DNA from: Bacterioplanes sp.
GTDB taxonomy: Bacteria; Pseudomonadota; Gammaproteobacteria; Pseudomonadales; Oceanobacteraceae
Direction of reading: 5' to 3'
Assembly: GCA_014859445.1 (NCBI GenBank)
Contig: JACUUC010000005.1
Span: 79,573 to 143,572 of the forward strand
Length of the DNA: 64,000 bases
Positions 36,290-45,342 of the stretch are shown here, one piece after another (within the stretch, counting starts at the first letter, position 1; the number at the start of each line of letters is the position of its first letter). The translations under genes were made by a program, and so were the position numbers. The notes beneath the pieces are model-generated. The model searched no databases and had not been told where the DNA came from. It worked only from the letters and a program-made list of their open reading frames with translations.

Positions 36290-37468
36290 ATGTCTCACAA
36301 TAGAGATGGTGATATGTTCGAATTGGCGGACGATCTGCAACAATCAGCAATAATAAAGGTCATCGGTGTTGGTGGTGGCGGTGGTAATGCCGTACAACAC
36401 ATGGTGGAAAATCATATCGAAGGTGTTGATTTCATCTGCGCGAATACCGATGCGCAGGCGTTACGCAACATTCACTCGCGTTCCATTATCCAATTAGGCA
36501 ATGGTTTAACGAAAGGATTGGGTGCTGGTGCCAATCCAGAAGTGGGACGTCAAGCCGCAATGGAAGATCGTGAGCGTATCGCGGAAGCCTTAGCCGGTGC
36601 TGATATGGTGTTTGTTACCGCAGGCATGGGTGGTGGTACCGGTACGGGTGGTGCGCCTGTCGTTGCCGAAATTGCTAAAGAATTGGGTATCCTAACGGTT
36701 GCCGTTGTTACCAAGCCTTTTCCCTTTGAAGGCAAAAAACGCATGCAAGCGGCTGAGCATGGATTGAATCAGCTCCGTGAATGTGTCGACTCATTAATTA
36801 CCATCCCAAATGAGAAATTGTTGTCTGTGTTGGGTAAGGGTACAACCCTGCTCGATGCCTTTAAAGAAGCGAACAATGTACTGCAAGGTGCCGTACAAGG
36901 GATCGCTGATCTGATTACTCGCCCAGGCATGATCAACGTCGACTTTGCGGATGTGCGCACTGTGATGTCCGAAATGGGACAGGCGATGATGGGTACGGGT
37001 GTTGCTTCTGGCGAAAACCGTGCGCGTGAAGCCGCTGAACGAGCCATTGGTAGCCCGTTGCTAGAAGACATTGATTTGCGCGGTGCTCGCGGTATTTTGG
37101 TCAACGTCACCGCTGGCTATGACTTATCGTTGGGTGAATATTCCGAAGTGGGTGAAATCGTTGCAGAGTATTACTCTGAAAACGCCACCGTTGTGATGGG
37201 TACGGTTATTGATCCGGATATGCAGGATGAATTGCGCGTAACAGTCGTCGCAACGGGTTTAGGCGAAGCCGTCGTTGCGGAACTACCACGTACTGAAGTG
37301 GTCGTAGACAACACCCGTAACCCAGAACCAGTGAAAGAACCGAAACGAGCTGAGCGCATGTCGACCAGTCATGGTTCGGGTAATGCGGTGCGCCAAGCCG
37401 AAATTACGTCTAAGCCTGATATGGATTACTTGGATATTCCAGCATTTTTACGTCGCCAAGCTGATTAA
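36290..37468 (+). CDS. ftsZ: Cell division protein FtsZ
   Basis: 392 residues. Tubulin-like GTPase forming the Z ring. IKVIGVGGGGGNAVQHM, GADMVFVTAGMGGGTGTG (GTP-binding signature), the NVDFADVRTVM region and a variable linker (about 320-375) ending in the conserved peptide DYLDIPAFLRRQAD that binds FtsA and ZipA. GAAGGAG precedes the ATG in the 39-base gap after ftsA. Confidence 0.98.
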   Translation: MSHNRDGDMFELADDLQQSAIIKVIGVGGGGGNAVQHMVENHIEGVDFICANTDAQALRNIHSRSIIQLGNGLTKGLGAGANPEVGRQAAMEDRERIAEALAGADMVFVTAGMGGGTGTGGAPVVAEIAKELGILTVAVVTKPFPFEGKKRMQAAEHGLNQLRECVDSLITIPNEKLLSVLGKGTTLLDAFKEANNVLQGAVQGIADLITRPGMINVDFADVRTVMSEMGQAMMGTGVASGENRAREAAERAIGSPLLEDIDLRGARGILVNVTAGYDLSLGEYSEVGEIVAEYYSENATVVMGTVIDPDMQDELRVTVVATGLGEAVVAELPRTEVVVDNTRNPEPVKEPKRAERMSTSHGSGNAVRQAEITSKPDMDYLDIPAFLRRQAD

Positions 37469-37498
37469 AAAGTGACCACTGGCGTCTTTGTAAAAAGT

Positions 37499-37507
37499 TG
37501 CTATAAT
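37499..37507 (+). promoter_or_regulatory. Extended -10 promoter for lpxC
   Basis: TGCTATAAT: a perfect TATAAT (37502-37507) preceded by TG one base away, the extended -10 form that tolerates a poor -35. It lies 50 bases before the lpxC ATG. Confidence 0.65.
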
Positions 37508-37557
37508 GCTCGGCTAGTTATTTTGTTTAAAAAACATCCAAAGATGGGAATGTCTGC

Positions 37558-38466
37558 ATGATTCGTCAACGTACGCTTAAAAATACTATTCGCGCCACCG
37601 GTGTCGGCTTGCATTCAGGTGAGAAAGTATTTCTCACTCTCAAGCCTGCTCCGATTAATAGCGGTATTGTATTTCGACGTGTTGATTTGGATCCGGTTGT
37701 GGATATTCCAGCCAATGCACTGAATGTTGGCGAAACCACGTTATCAACCACCTTGGTCAAAGATCACGCTCGTGTTGATACCGTTGAGCATCTGCTCTCT
37801 GCGATGGCGGGATTGGGTATCGACAACGCCATTGTTGAGCTCAGCGCGCAAGAAGTGCCGATTATGGACGGTAGTTCAGGGCCGTTTGTCTTTTTATTGC
37901 AGTCTGCCGGTATTGCTGAACAAGAAGCCGCCAAGCGTTTTATCCGTATTAAGCGCAAAATTGAAGTGACGGATGGCGATAAAGTCGCCTCTTTTCTTCC
38001 TTACGACGGCTTCAAAGTGAGCTTTGAAATTGACTTTGATCATCCGGTTTTCAAGCAAAGTGTGCAACGTGCCAGTCTGGATTTTTCTTCGACGTCGTAT
38101 GTCAAAGAAGTCAGTCGGGCTCGTACCTTTGGTTTCACCAAAGATTTAGAGTACATGCGTTCTAAGAACTTGGCTCTGGGTGGCAGTGTAAAAAATGCCA
38201 TCGTGGTTGATGAGTATCGCGTTCTGAATGAAGACGGCTTACGCTACGATGATGAGTTTGTGAAACACAAAATTCTGGATGCGGTTGGTGATCTTTATTT
38301 GCTAGGTCACAGCCTGATTGGTGAATTTGTGGGTTACAAGTCGGGTCATGGTTTAAATAACTTGTTATTGCGAGAGTTGTTAAGTCAGCAAGATGCATGG
38401 GAATTTGTGGAATTCCAAGAAGAAAGCGCGCCCATCACTTACATGCGTCCAGCGACGGCTGGATAA
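37558..38466 (+). CDS. lpxC: UDP-3-O-acyl-N-acetylglucosamine deacetylase LpxC
   Basis: 302 residues. Zinc amidase, committed step of lipid A synthesis. The zinc His lies in [10 protein letters not shown] and the other ligands in [35 protein letters not shown] and [13 protein letters not shown] are family motifs. The C-terminus [11 protein letters not shown] continues past the region used by FtsH/LapB degradation in E. coli; whether that control exists here cannot be read. It has its own promoter and terminator. Confidence 0.97.
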   Translation: MIRQRTLKNTIRATGVGLHSGEKVFLTLKPAPINSGIVFRRVDLDPVVDIPANALNVGETTLSTTLVKDHARVDTVEHLLSAMAGLGIDNAIVELSAQEVPIMDGSSGPFVFLLQSAGIAEQEAAKRFIRIKRKIEVTDGDKVASFLPYDGFKVSFEIDFDHPVFKQSVQRASLDFSSTSYVKEVSRARTFGFTKDLEYMRSKNLALGGSVKNAIVVDEYRVLNEDGLRYDDEFVKHKILDAVGDLYLLGHSLIGEFVGYKSGHGLNNLLLRELLSQQDAWEFVEFQEESAPITYMRPATAG

Positions 38467-38500
38467 CGTAATGAAACACGATTATATTTGTTAAAATTCC

Positions 38501-38538
38501 AACAAAGGCCATAATAGATTCATGGCCTTTGTTGTTTT
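38501..38538 (+). terminator. Strong terminator after lpxC
   Basis: AACAAAGGCCAT pairs with ATGGCCTTTGTT around a nine-base loop, then GTTTTTG. It closes the dcw/lpxC transcription unit. Confidence 0.9.
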
Positions 38539-38588
38539 TGTGCTTGTACTTTACGCCATCATTTGTTGGAGCATCTGCACCAAACACT

Positions 38589-39515
38589 ATGAATATCATT
38601 ATTGTTGGTCGCCGTCACGGGCAATCTAAAACTTACACACTGAGCGCATCGGCTAAAACCGTCATGTTGGGGTTTTTGTTTGCCCTGCCATTTGCCTTAG
38701 GTGTGACGGGTTATTTATTGGCTGAGCGTTTGGCTGATGAGGGCATTCTTGATCTTAATGCTGCTAAGGCCTGGGAGCGAGATCTGGTCATGCAGCGGCA
38801 AGAGCTGCAGGAAATACGTAAGCAAACGGATCAAGAGCTGGTGTCACTCACCATTCGTTTGGCTGAATTGCAGGGCAAACTGCTTCGTTTGGATGCGCTG
38901 GGTGAGCGCTTAGTCGACGTCACCAACTTGCAGTCCGATGAGTTTGATTTTTCTATTGCGCCTGCATTGGGCGGTCCATTGAGCTTGTCGAACAGTTACC
39001 AGTCGACAGACATCAGTCAAGTATTGAATGAGTTGGCGGAACGCATCAGTCACCGCGAACAGCAGTTAGAAGTCCTAGACAGTTTGATGTCTGCCAATCG
39101 GCATAATGCCGATACAACCATCGCCGGTCGTCCCGTTCGTTCCGGCTGGATGTCGTCTCGTTATGGTCAGCGCACCGATCCGTTCTCAGGCCGTCAGTCA
39201 TGGCATGCGGGTGTGGATTTTGCCGCAAAAGCCGGTTCGGATGTCATCGCTGCAGCAGGTGGTGTTGTCACGTTTGCTGGGCGTCGTCATGGTTATGGCC
39301 TTATGGTTGAAATTAATCATGGAAATGGCTACAAAACACGTTATGCCCACCATCAAGAAATTACGGTGAATGTGGGCGACATCGTCCGTCGAGGCGATAC
39401 CATTGCATTAGTCGGTAGTAGCGGTCGCTCTACCGGCCCCCACGTGCATTATGAAGTGTATAAAAACGGCCGCACGGTCGACCCTGCTGCGTATATTAAT
39501 CGCAAACCGCGATAA
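38589..39515 (+). CDS. M23 family metallopeptidase (LytM-type murein hydrolase)
   Basis: 308 residues from ATG 38589; a longer frame would begin in the terminator stem. N-terminal membrane helix (about 25-45), a coiled coil (about 60-120, ELQEIRKQTDQELVSLTIRL), and a C-terminal M23 domain with both zinc motifs: HAGVDFAAKAGSDV and HVHYEVYKNGRTVDP. Likely a periplasmic membrane-anchored endopeptidase. In E. coli secM sits between lpxC and secA; here this peptidase takes the place. Ribosome site weak (GGAG about 15 bases upstream). Confidence 0.88.
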   Translation: MNIIIVGRRHGQSKTYTLSASAKTVMLGFLFALPFALGVTGYLLAERLADEGILDLNAAKAWERDLVMQRQELQEIRKQTDQELVSLTIRLAELQGKLLRLDALGERLVDVTNLQSDEFDFSIAPALGGPLSLSNSYQSTDISQVLNELAERISHREQQLEVLDSLMSANRHNADTTIAGRPVRSGWMSSRYGQRTDPFSGRQSWHAGVDFAAKAGSDVIAAAGGVVTFAGRRHGYGLMVEINHGNGYKTRYAHHQEITVNVGDIVRRGDTIALVGSSGRSTGPHVHYEVYKNGRTVDPAAYINRKPR

Positions 39516-39552
39516 CCCCTTCTGTTTAGCAAATCTCGCTTGTCAACGCTCT

Positions 39553-39584
39553 GAGAGTACCGTATTTTCACGGCTCTCATTTTT
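39553..39584 (+). terminator. Hairpin between the M23 peptidase gene and secA
   Basis: GAGAG and CCGT on the left arm (TA bulge) pair with ACGG and CTCTC, then ATTTTT. A terminator for the peptidase gene or a leader structure of secA, 33 bases before its ATG. Confidence 0.6.
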
Positions 39585-39617
39585 CTGTAGTTTTTTAGAT
39601 TAGATAGTGAAATTCTC

Positions 39618-42350
39618 ATGATTGGTAATTTGTTCAGTAAGTTGTTTGGCAGTAAGAATTCTCGTGAATTGAAGCGCATGAATAAAGTCGTTGCGCAAAT
39701 CAATGCGTTGGAAGCCAACGTGCAGTCGTTAACCGATGAGCAGCTCAAAGCGAAAACGGCAGAATTTAAAGCACGCGTCGCAAATGGCGAATCACTCGAC
39801 AAATTATTACCGGAAGCGTTTGCGGTATGTCGAGAAGCCAGTCAGCGTGTCATGGGCATGCGCCATTTTGATGTGCAATTGATTGGCGGCATGGTTTTGC
39901 ACGAAGGCAATATTGCCGAAATGCGAACCGGTGAAGGGAAAACCTTAGTGGCAACATTGCCATCGTATTTGAATGCACTGACGGAACGCAGTGTGCATGT
40001 CGTCACCGTGAACGATTATTTAGCACGTCGAGATGCCGAATGGATGCGTCCTCTGTATGAATTTTTAGGTATGCGTGTTGGTATCGTTGTACCTGGGCAG
40101 GATCCCTACGAGAAACGCGAACAGTACCAAGCCGATATTGTCTATGGCACGAATAATGAGTTCGGCTTTGACTATTTACGCGACAATATGGCGTTCTCTT
40201 TGGAAGACAAGGCTCAACGTGATTTGTATTTCGCGATTGTCGATGAAGTGGACTCCATTTTGATCGACGAGGCCCGTACGCCGTTGATTATCTCTGGTCC
40301 TGCCGAAGACAGTTCTGAAATGTACCGCCGGATTAACCTGTTGATTCCTAAACTGGTAAAGGGCGAAGTCAATGAAGCTGGCGAAGCCATCAGCGGTCAC
40401 TATGTGATTGATGAAAAACAACGTTCGATTGAACTTACGGAAGAAGGGCACGAGTTCATTGAAGATTTGTTAACAGAGGAAGGATTGCTGAAAGAAGGGG
40501 ATAGTCTTTATGCGGCCAACCATCTGCCATTATTGCATCATGTTCATGCATCGTTGAAAGCGCATGCACTGTATAAGAAAAATGTCGAATACATCATTCA
40601 AAACGGCCAGGTGGTTATCGTTGATGAGCACACGGGACGAACCATGCCTGGACGTCGTTGGAGCGAAGGGTTGCATCAAGCGGTAGAAGCCAAAGAAGGT
40701 CTGAAGATTCAAAATGAAAGTCAAACCTTGGCATCGACAACGTTTCAGAACTTCTTCCGCTTGTATGAGAAATTGTCTGGTATGACCGGTACGGCGGATA
40801 CAGAAGCGTTTGAATTCCATCAAATTTATGATTTGAGTGTGGTGGTTATTCCAACCAACCGTGATGTTAAGCGTATTGACTTTAACGACATCATTTTTGC
40901 GACACAAAAAGAAAAATACGATGCCGTTGTGGAAGAAATTCGATCCATTATTGCCCAGAATCGACCGGTGTTAGTGGGCACGGCCTCCATCGATACATCC
41001 GAATATTTATCCAATATTTTGACGAAATCTAAGGTGCCGCATAATGTGTTGAACGCCAAAGAAAATGCGCGCGAGGCACAAGTGATCGCGGATGCCGGTC
41101 GACCCGGTGCCGTTACCATTGCGACCAACATGGCCGGTCGTGGTACTGATATTATGCTGGGTGGTAACTGGGAAGCGGAGGTCTCGGCGTTAGAGAATCC
41201 AACCGATGCCGACATCGAGCGCATTAAAAACGAGTGGCGTCAGCGTCATGAACAGGTTTTGGAAGCCGGTGGTTTGCACATTATTGGTACCGAGCGTCAT
41301 GAATCGCGCCGCATTGACAATCAGCTGCGTGGTCGCGCTGGTCGTCAAGGCGATGCCGGATCGACTCGTTTCTTCTTGTCGCTCGAAGACAATCTTATGC
41401 GCATTTTCATGTCAGAGCGCATGCGCAATATGATGCAAGCGATGGGCATGAAGGATGGCGAGTCCATCGAACATAAAATGGTCAGTAATGCCGTTGAGAA
41501 GGCACAGCGTAAGGTTGAAGGCCGTAACTTTGATATTCGCAAACAGTTGCTTGAGTATGATGATGTGGCCAATGATCAACGTCGTGTGGTGTACAACCAA
41601 CGTAATGATATTATGGCCATGGAAGATATTAGCGACATCATAAAGAACATCCGTCACGATGTCATTAATGACGTGATCAACGAGTTTATTCCGCCACAAA
41701 GCCTAGAGGATGTGTGGAATATTGCTGGCTTAGAAAAGCAGCTAAAAGCCGATTTTGATATCGAATTGCCGATACAAGAGTGGCTTGATAAAGAAGATCG
41801 GTTATTTGAAGAAGTGCTGCGCGAGCGTATCGTTGGCTTAATTGATGCCACTTATGACGAGAAAGAGGCCATTGTTGGGGCGGAAGCCATTCGTCGCTTT
41901 GAAAAACAAGTCATGCTGCAAGTGCTTGATAATTTATGGAAGGAGCATTTGGCAACCATGGATTATCTCCGTCAAGGGATTCACTTGCGTGGGTATGGCC
42001 AGAAAAATCCGAAGCAAGAATACAAGCGCGAATCGTTTATCTTGTTTCAAGAGTTGCTGCGCAATATCAAGTTAGAAACCATTCGTATTTTGTCACATGT
42101 TAAAGTGAAGCAAGCGGATGAAGTGGATGCGATGGAGCAAGAGCGCCGTGCTCAAGCCGAAGCGCAAGTTCGTGCTGCGAGTTATGAGCACGCCGCCGCT
42201 GATAGTTTGTCTGATGACGGCAATGAGGCAGAGCAAGCAGGGCAACCAGCACAACCCTTCGTACGTGATGAGAAGAAAGTCGGCCGTAACGAAGAGTGTC
42301 CTTGCGGGTCCGGAAAAAAATACAAACATTGTCACGGCAAGTTGTCGTGA
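39618..42350 (+). CDS. secA: Protein translocase ATPase SecA
   Basis: 910 residues. Motor for post-translational export through SecYEG. Walker A MRTGEGKT (102-109), Walker B/DEAD-like [17 protein letters not shown] (about 205-220), preprotein cross-linking domain, second helicase domain with [16 protein letters not shown], helical scaffold, and the C-terminal zinc finger [14 protein letters not shown]. The ribosome site before the ATG is poor, so translation may depend on leader structure. Confidence 0.98.
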   Translation: MIGNLFSKLFGSKNSRELKRMNKVVAQINALEANVQSLTDEQLKAKTAEFKARVANGESLDKLLPEAFAVCREASQRVMGMRHFDVQLIGGMVLHEGNIAEMRTGEGKTLVATLPSYLNALTERSVHVVTVNDYLARRDAEWMRPLYEFLGMRVGIVVPGQDPYEKREQYQADIVYGTNNEFGFDYLRDNMAFSLEDKAQRDLYFAIVDEVDSILIDEARTPLIISGPAEDSSEMYRRINLLIPKLVKGEVNEAGEAISGHYVIDEKQRSIELTEEGHEFIEDLLTEEGLLKEGDSLYAANHLPLLHHVHASLKAHALYKKNVEYIIQNGQVVIVDEHTGRTMPGRRWSEGLHQAVEAKEGLKIQNESQTLASTTFQNFFRLYEKLSGMTGTADTEAFEFHQIYDLSVVVIPTNRDVKRIDFNDIIFATQKEKYDAVVEEIRSIIAQNRPVLVGTASIDTSEYLSNILTKSKVPHNVLNAKENAREAQVIADAGRPGAVTIATNMAGRGTDIMLGGNWEAEVSALENPTDADIERIKNEWRQRHEQVLEAGGLHIIGTERHESRRIDNQLRGRAGRQGDAGSTRFFLSLEDNLMRIFMSERMRNMMQAMGMKDGESIEHKMVSNAVEKAQRKVEGRNFDIRKQLLEYDDVANDQRRVVYNQRNDIMAMEDISDIIKNIRHDVINDVINEFIPPQSLEDVWNIAGLEKQLKADFDIELPIQEWLDKEDRLFEEVLRERIVGLIDATYDEKEAIVGAEAIRRFEKQVMLQVLDNLWKEHLATMDYLRQGIHLRGYGQKNPKQEYKRESFILFQELLRNIKLETIRILSHVKVKQADEVDAMEQERRAQAEAQVRAASYEHAAADSLSDDGNEAEQAGQPAQPFVRDEKKVGRNEECPCGSGKKYKHCHGKLS

Positions 42351-42364
42351 ATTGAGGATGAATC

Positions 42365-43582
42365 ATGGCGGTTAATTTTACGGTCTTCGATGCGTTTTTA
42401 CCGATTGATGGTGTGCGTTTAGGCGTAGCTCAAGCGGGTGTTCGTTATGCCAATCGTGATGATTTGGTGGTGATGGAGATAGCGGATGGTGCGCATGTGG
42501 CGGGTGTGTTTACTCGGAATGCGTTTTGTGCAGCACCCGTGACGTTGTGTCAGCAGCATCTGCAACAAGCACAACCACGGTATGTGTTGATTAATACCGG
42601 CAATGCCAATGCTGGTACGGGGAAATCCGGTTTTGCCAATGCTGAAGCATCATGCCGTATGCTGGCAGCGGCTACGGGTGTCGAACCACAGCACGTGTTG
42701 CCATTTTCGACGGGAGTGATTGGCGAGCCACTTAACATGGCGGCGTTTGAGCGAGGTATTCCGCTTGCACTGGCCAATTTAAGTGAAGATAACTGGGCAC
42801 GTGCCGCTCGTGGCATCATGACCACAGATACCTTACCGAAAGGCTACAGCAGCGAATGTGATATCGATGGACACCGTGTTCGCATTACGGGTATCTCGAA
42901 AGGCGCGGGCATGATTATGCCCAATATGGCGACGATGTTGGGTTATATTGCAACGGATGCCTATATTGCTGAATCCATCTTGCAGGATTGGTGTCGTCAA
43001 CTCGCCGATTGTTCGTTTAATCGCATTACGATTGATGGCGATACGTCAACCAACGACAGCTGTTTACTGATTGCAACGGGCCGGAGTGGTGTGCGTATCG
43101 AAGACGTGAACAGTGATGCGGCAAGCGCATTGTTTACGGAATTGAAAGCGACTTTCCAACGTTTGGCGCAAGCCATTGTGCGTGACGGTGAAGGGGCGAC
43201 TAAGTTTGTCACTATTGCTGTTGAGCAAGCGGCAACCCAGCAAGAAGCCTTGGATGTGGCTTACACGGTGGCACACTCGCCGTTAGTGAAAACGGCGATG
43301 TTTGCCTCTGATGCCAACTGGGGGCGTATTCTTGCAGCAGTAGGACGTAGTGGCGTACAAAACTTCGATTTAGAGCGTGTGCAAATATTCATTGATGATG
43401 TACAAATTGTGGAAGACGGTGGTCGTTGTGAGCGTTACCAAGAAGCCTTGGGTGCTGCGGTATTCGCTAAAACCGAGTTTACTGTCACCATTCAGTTGGG
43501 TCGCGGTGATGTGCGCGAAGCATTATGGACCTGCGATTTCTCGCATGAATACGTCACGATTAACGCCAATTATCGTTCCTAA
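42365..43582 (+). CDS. argJ: Bifunctional glutamate N-acetyltransferase/ornithine acetyltransferase ArgJ
   Basis: 405 residues. Arginine biosynthesis: transfers acetyl from N-acetylornithine to glutamate, with possible acetyl-CoA use. The self-cleavage site lies in PNMATMLGYIATDA (Thr nucleophile of the beta chain); INTGNANAGTG, ISKGAGMI and FASDANWGRILAAVGRSG are family motifs. It lies 14 bases after secA with GAGG before the ATG, and its stop overlaps the mutT start (TAATG). Confidence 0.96.
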   Translation: MAVNFTVFDAFLPIDGVRLGVAQAGVRYANRDDLVVMEIADGAHVAGVFTRNAFCAAPVTLCQQHLQQAQPRYVLINTGNANAGTGKSGFANAEASCRMLAAATGVEPQHVLPFSTGVIGEPLNMAAFERGIPLALANLSEDNWARAARGIMTTDTLPKGYSSECDIDGHRVRITGISKGAGMIMPNMATMLGYIATDAYIAESILQDWCRQLADCSFNRITIDGDTSTNDSCLLIATGRSGVRIEDVNSDAASALFTELKATFQRLAQAIVRDGEGATKFVTIAVEQAATQQEALDVAYTVAHSPLVKTAMFASDANWGRILAAVGRSGVQNFDLERVQIFIDDVQIVEDGGRCERYQEALGAAVFAKTEFTVTIQLGRGDVREALWTCDFSHEYVTINANYRS

Positions 43583-43998
43583 TGAAACAAGTACACGTTG
43601 CCGTTGCCGTCGCCTGTTTGGAGCAGCAGTTCATACTGCTGGCCAAACGGCCAGACCATGTCCATCAGGGTGGATTGTGGGAGTTTCCTGGTGGCAAGGT
43701 TGAGCAGGGCGAAGGCGTGGCCGATGCGCTAGTTAGGGAATTGGCAGAAGAGGTGGCACTCTCGGCCTCTGTGGCGCAGATGCAGCCATTGCTGTCGATT
43801 CCGTTTCAATACCCGGATAAGCATGTGTTATTGGATGTGCACTGGCTTGACGTGGCAATGAACGACGCGCTACTGGTGCACGGTGCTGAAGGTCAAGAAG
43901 TACGCTGGGTGAGAGTGCACGAGTTAGATCAGTATGCCTTTCCTGCAGCCAATCAACCAATTATTGACGCGGTGTATGCCCGTTTAGCACTGCGTTAA
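43582..43998 (+). CDS. mutT: 8-oxo-dGTP diphosphatase MutT
   Basis: 138 residues. Sanitises oxidised GTP/dGTP. Nudix box GKVEQGEGVADALVRELAEEVAL fits G-x5-E-x7-REUxEE but ends with A in place of the usual G before the last hydrophobic residue. The N-terminus VHVAVACLEQQFILLAKRP and GGLWEFPGG are typical of MutT. Translationally coupled to argJ; its last four bases overlap the convergent gene at 43995. It may instead act on another nucleotide, but position after argJ/secA supports MutT. Confidence 0.9.
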   Translation: MKQVHVAVAVACLEQQFILLAKRPDHVHQGGLWEFPGGKVEQGEGVADALVRELAEEVALSASVAQMQPLLSIPFQYPDKHVLLDVHWLDVAMNDALLVHGAEGQEVRWVRVHELDQYAFPAANQPIIDAVYARLALR

Positions 43999-44357
43999 AA
44001 CCATCCTAAAAATGGCCAAAGCAGTACCGCAAGAATCATGATAAATGCCACAGCGACAGCAAGATGATCCATTGGATTTTGTTGTAAACGTACAAACCAT
44101 GGTGGAATCTCACCACGCTGTTGGCGCGCTTCGTAGTCCTGTCGTTGTTGCTGTGTTCGATGGCTCTGATAGTCGTCAATCAGCGATCGAGCGTATTCAA
44201 AATCGTCATCATTGCGTAACCAGATTGCCGCGGTGGTGATACCCCAGCGGCCGCTATTGGTTTCATACACGTCAAACTGGTGCTGTTCTAGCAACGCCCT
44301 AACGTCGTCTGCTTCGTCTTCCGGAACGCCATTAAGGCGAAACAGTAACTTGGTCAT
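43995..44357 (-). CDS. Small membrane protein, DUF6164-like
   Basis: 120 residues: a soluble N-terminal domain (MTKLLFRLNGVPEDEADDVRALL, then YETNSGRWGI) and one C-terminal membrane helix (about 98-118, LAVAVAFIMILAVLLWPFLGW). I recall this pattern as DUF6164, function unknown. A 21-codon frame (44419 to 44354) ends in its start codon with an ATGA overlap, and a terminator-like hairpin lies in that frame, suggesting attenuation. Confidence 0.7.
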   Translation of the reverse strand: MTKLLFRLNGVPEDEADDVRALLEQHQFDVYETNSGRWGITTAAIWLRNDDDFEYARSLIDDYQSHRTQQQRQDYEARQQRGEIPPWFVRLQQNPMDHLAVAVAFIMILAVLLWPFLGWF

Positions 44358-44419
44358 GATGTACCTAAAAACAATGAGTGTAAAAAAACCGCCGTCAGTA
44401 AACTGAGGCGGTACCGCAT
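44354..44419 (-). CDS. Possible 21-residue leader peptide
   Basis: ATG at 44419 followed by 20 codons (begins MRYRLSLLTAVF) and a TGA that overlaps the next ATG as ATGA. The frame runs through the hairpin at 44382-44412, so a translating ribosome would melt it. No good ribosome site is seen. It may be chance. Confidence 0.3.
   Translation of the reverse strand: MRYRLSLLTAVFLHSLFLGTS
44382..44412 (-). terminator. Terminator-like palindrome in the leader of the DUF6164-like gene
   Basis: Reading the minus strand: ACCGCC and TCAG pair with CTGA and GGCGGT around TTTA (one unpaired base), then seven T. It ends about 25 bases before the ATG at 44357. Confidence 0.65.
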
Positions 44420-44515
44420 GGAGTGTGCACTCTCAATTGGATAAACCAATAGTAGGCTGACCACGACTGGCATGCAAGCAGCAGGACTTGCGTACGTCAT
44501 GAAAATTGGTGACAC

Positions 44516-44532
44516 TGATGGTATTCTCATCA
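44516..44532. promoter_or_regulatory. Short inverted repeat upstream of the GntR gene
   Basis: TGATG and CATCA separated by seven bases, 16 bases before the ATG. A possible autoregulatory operator, weak on its own. Confidence 0.25.
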
Positions 44533-44547
44533 AATCAATAATAAATA

Positions 44548-45342
44548 ATGACAAAAACATTGCCAGATCAAATCGCCGACTTGCTGCTGGCGTTGATCTA
44601 TATCGGTGACATTGCGGCACACGAAAAACTCCCTCCTGAGCGCCAGTTAGCACAACTGTTGGATGTTGATCGCACGTCATTGCGCATGGCATTACGCATG
44701 CTTGGGCGTATGAATGCCATTCAAGTGGTACAAGGGTCGGGAATCCGTATCGCCGATATTCAGCAGGATATGGGCTTGGATTTTTTGGACAATTTGTATC
44801 GTATTCCCGAATTAAATTTAGGTGGTCATCTCTTATTATCAGGGTTGGATTTATTCAATCGAGCCGTCCCTACTGCCATTCGAATGGCCATCGAACAGGT
44901 TGGTTTGCCGCAACAGACCGGCGTCTCTGAGCACGTGAAAGGATTATTTTCAGGTTTGGCCGCGGGCGAAAATCACCGTCAATTGGCACAGCGCGAAGTG
45001 GCATTGATCGATACGATATTAATCGCTACCCAAAATCCGGTTTTGCGTGCGGCTGCGGTAAGTTCGCGCTCTATCCGCATTCAGGTTACGCATACCTTGT
45101 ATGGCATGATCGATGTTTCTGACCATTATCGGTCTATGGTGACGCTATTGCGTCGTACTCGCACTGAACAAGCCGATATTGGGCGGGTAATCATGGATTA
45201 TCAAGCCTATATCGATGCGTTAACTCAGCCATTGCGCACGTACTTTATGAAGATTCCTGCCGAGCCGTCACTGCGTGCTTCGCCATTACATAATGGCCAC
45301 AACATTGTCAGCTTAAAGGCGCGTTTAGCGAATGGCTCGTAA
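44548..45342 (+). CDS. GntR/FadR-family transcriptional regulator
   Basis: 264 residues. N-terminal winged helix (about 5-70: LPPERQLAQLLDVDRTSLRMALRMLGRMNAIQ is the classical GntR recognition region with the Gly-rich wing VVQGSGIRI) and an all-helical C-terminal domain (about 85-235) like FadR/FCD proteins, without an obvious metal-binding His set. The ligand and target are unknown; no metabolic genes adjoin. Its last 18 bases overlap lnt on the other strand. Confidence 0.82.
   Translation: MTKTLPDQIADLLLALIYIGDIAAHEKLPPERQLAQLLDVDRTSLRMALRMLGRMNAIQVVQGSGIRIADIQQDMGLDFLDNLYRIPELNLGGHLLLSGLDLFNRAVPTAIRMAIEQVGLPQQTGVSEHVKGLFSGLAAGENHRQLAQREVALIDTILIATQNPVLRAAAVSSRSIRIQVTHTLYGMIDVSDHYRSMVTLLRRTRTEQADIGRVIMDYQAYIDALTQPLRTYFMKIPAEPSLRASPLHNGHNIVSLKARLANGS

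Noticed and set aside
38467..38588. secM gene upstream of secA
   Set aside because: No signal-bearing ORF with an arrest-like C-terminus; the interval holds a terminator only.
44354..44692. 112-codon minus-strand ORF upstream of the DUF6164-like gene
   Set aside because: Most of it is antisense to the GntR gene start; only its last 21 codons after an internal ATG are kept as a possible leader peptide.
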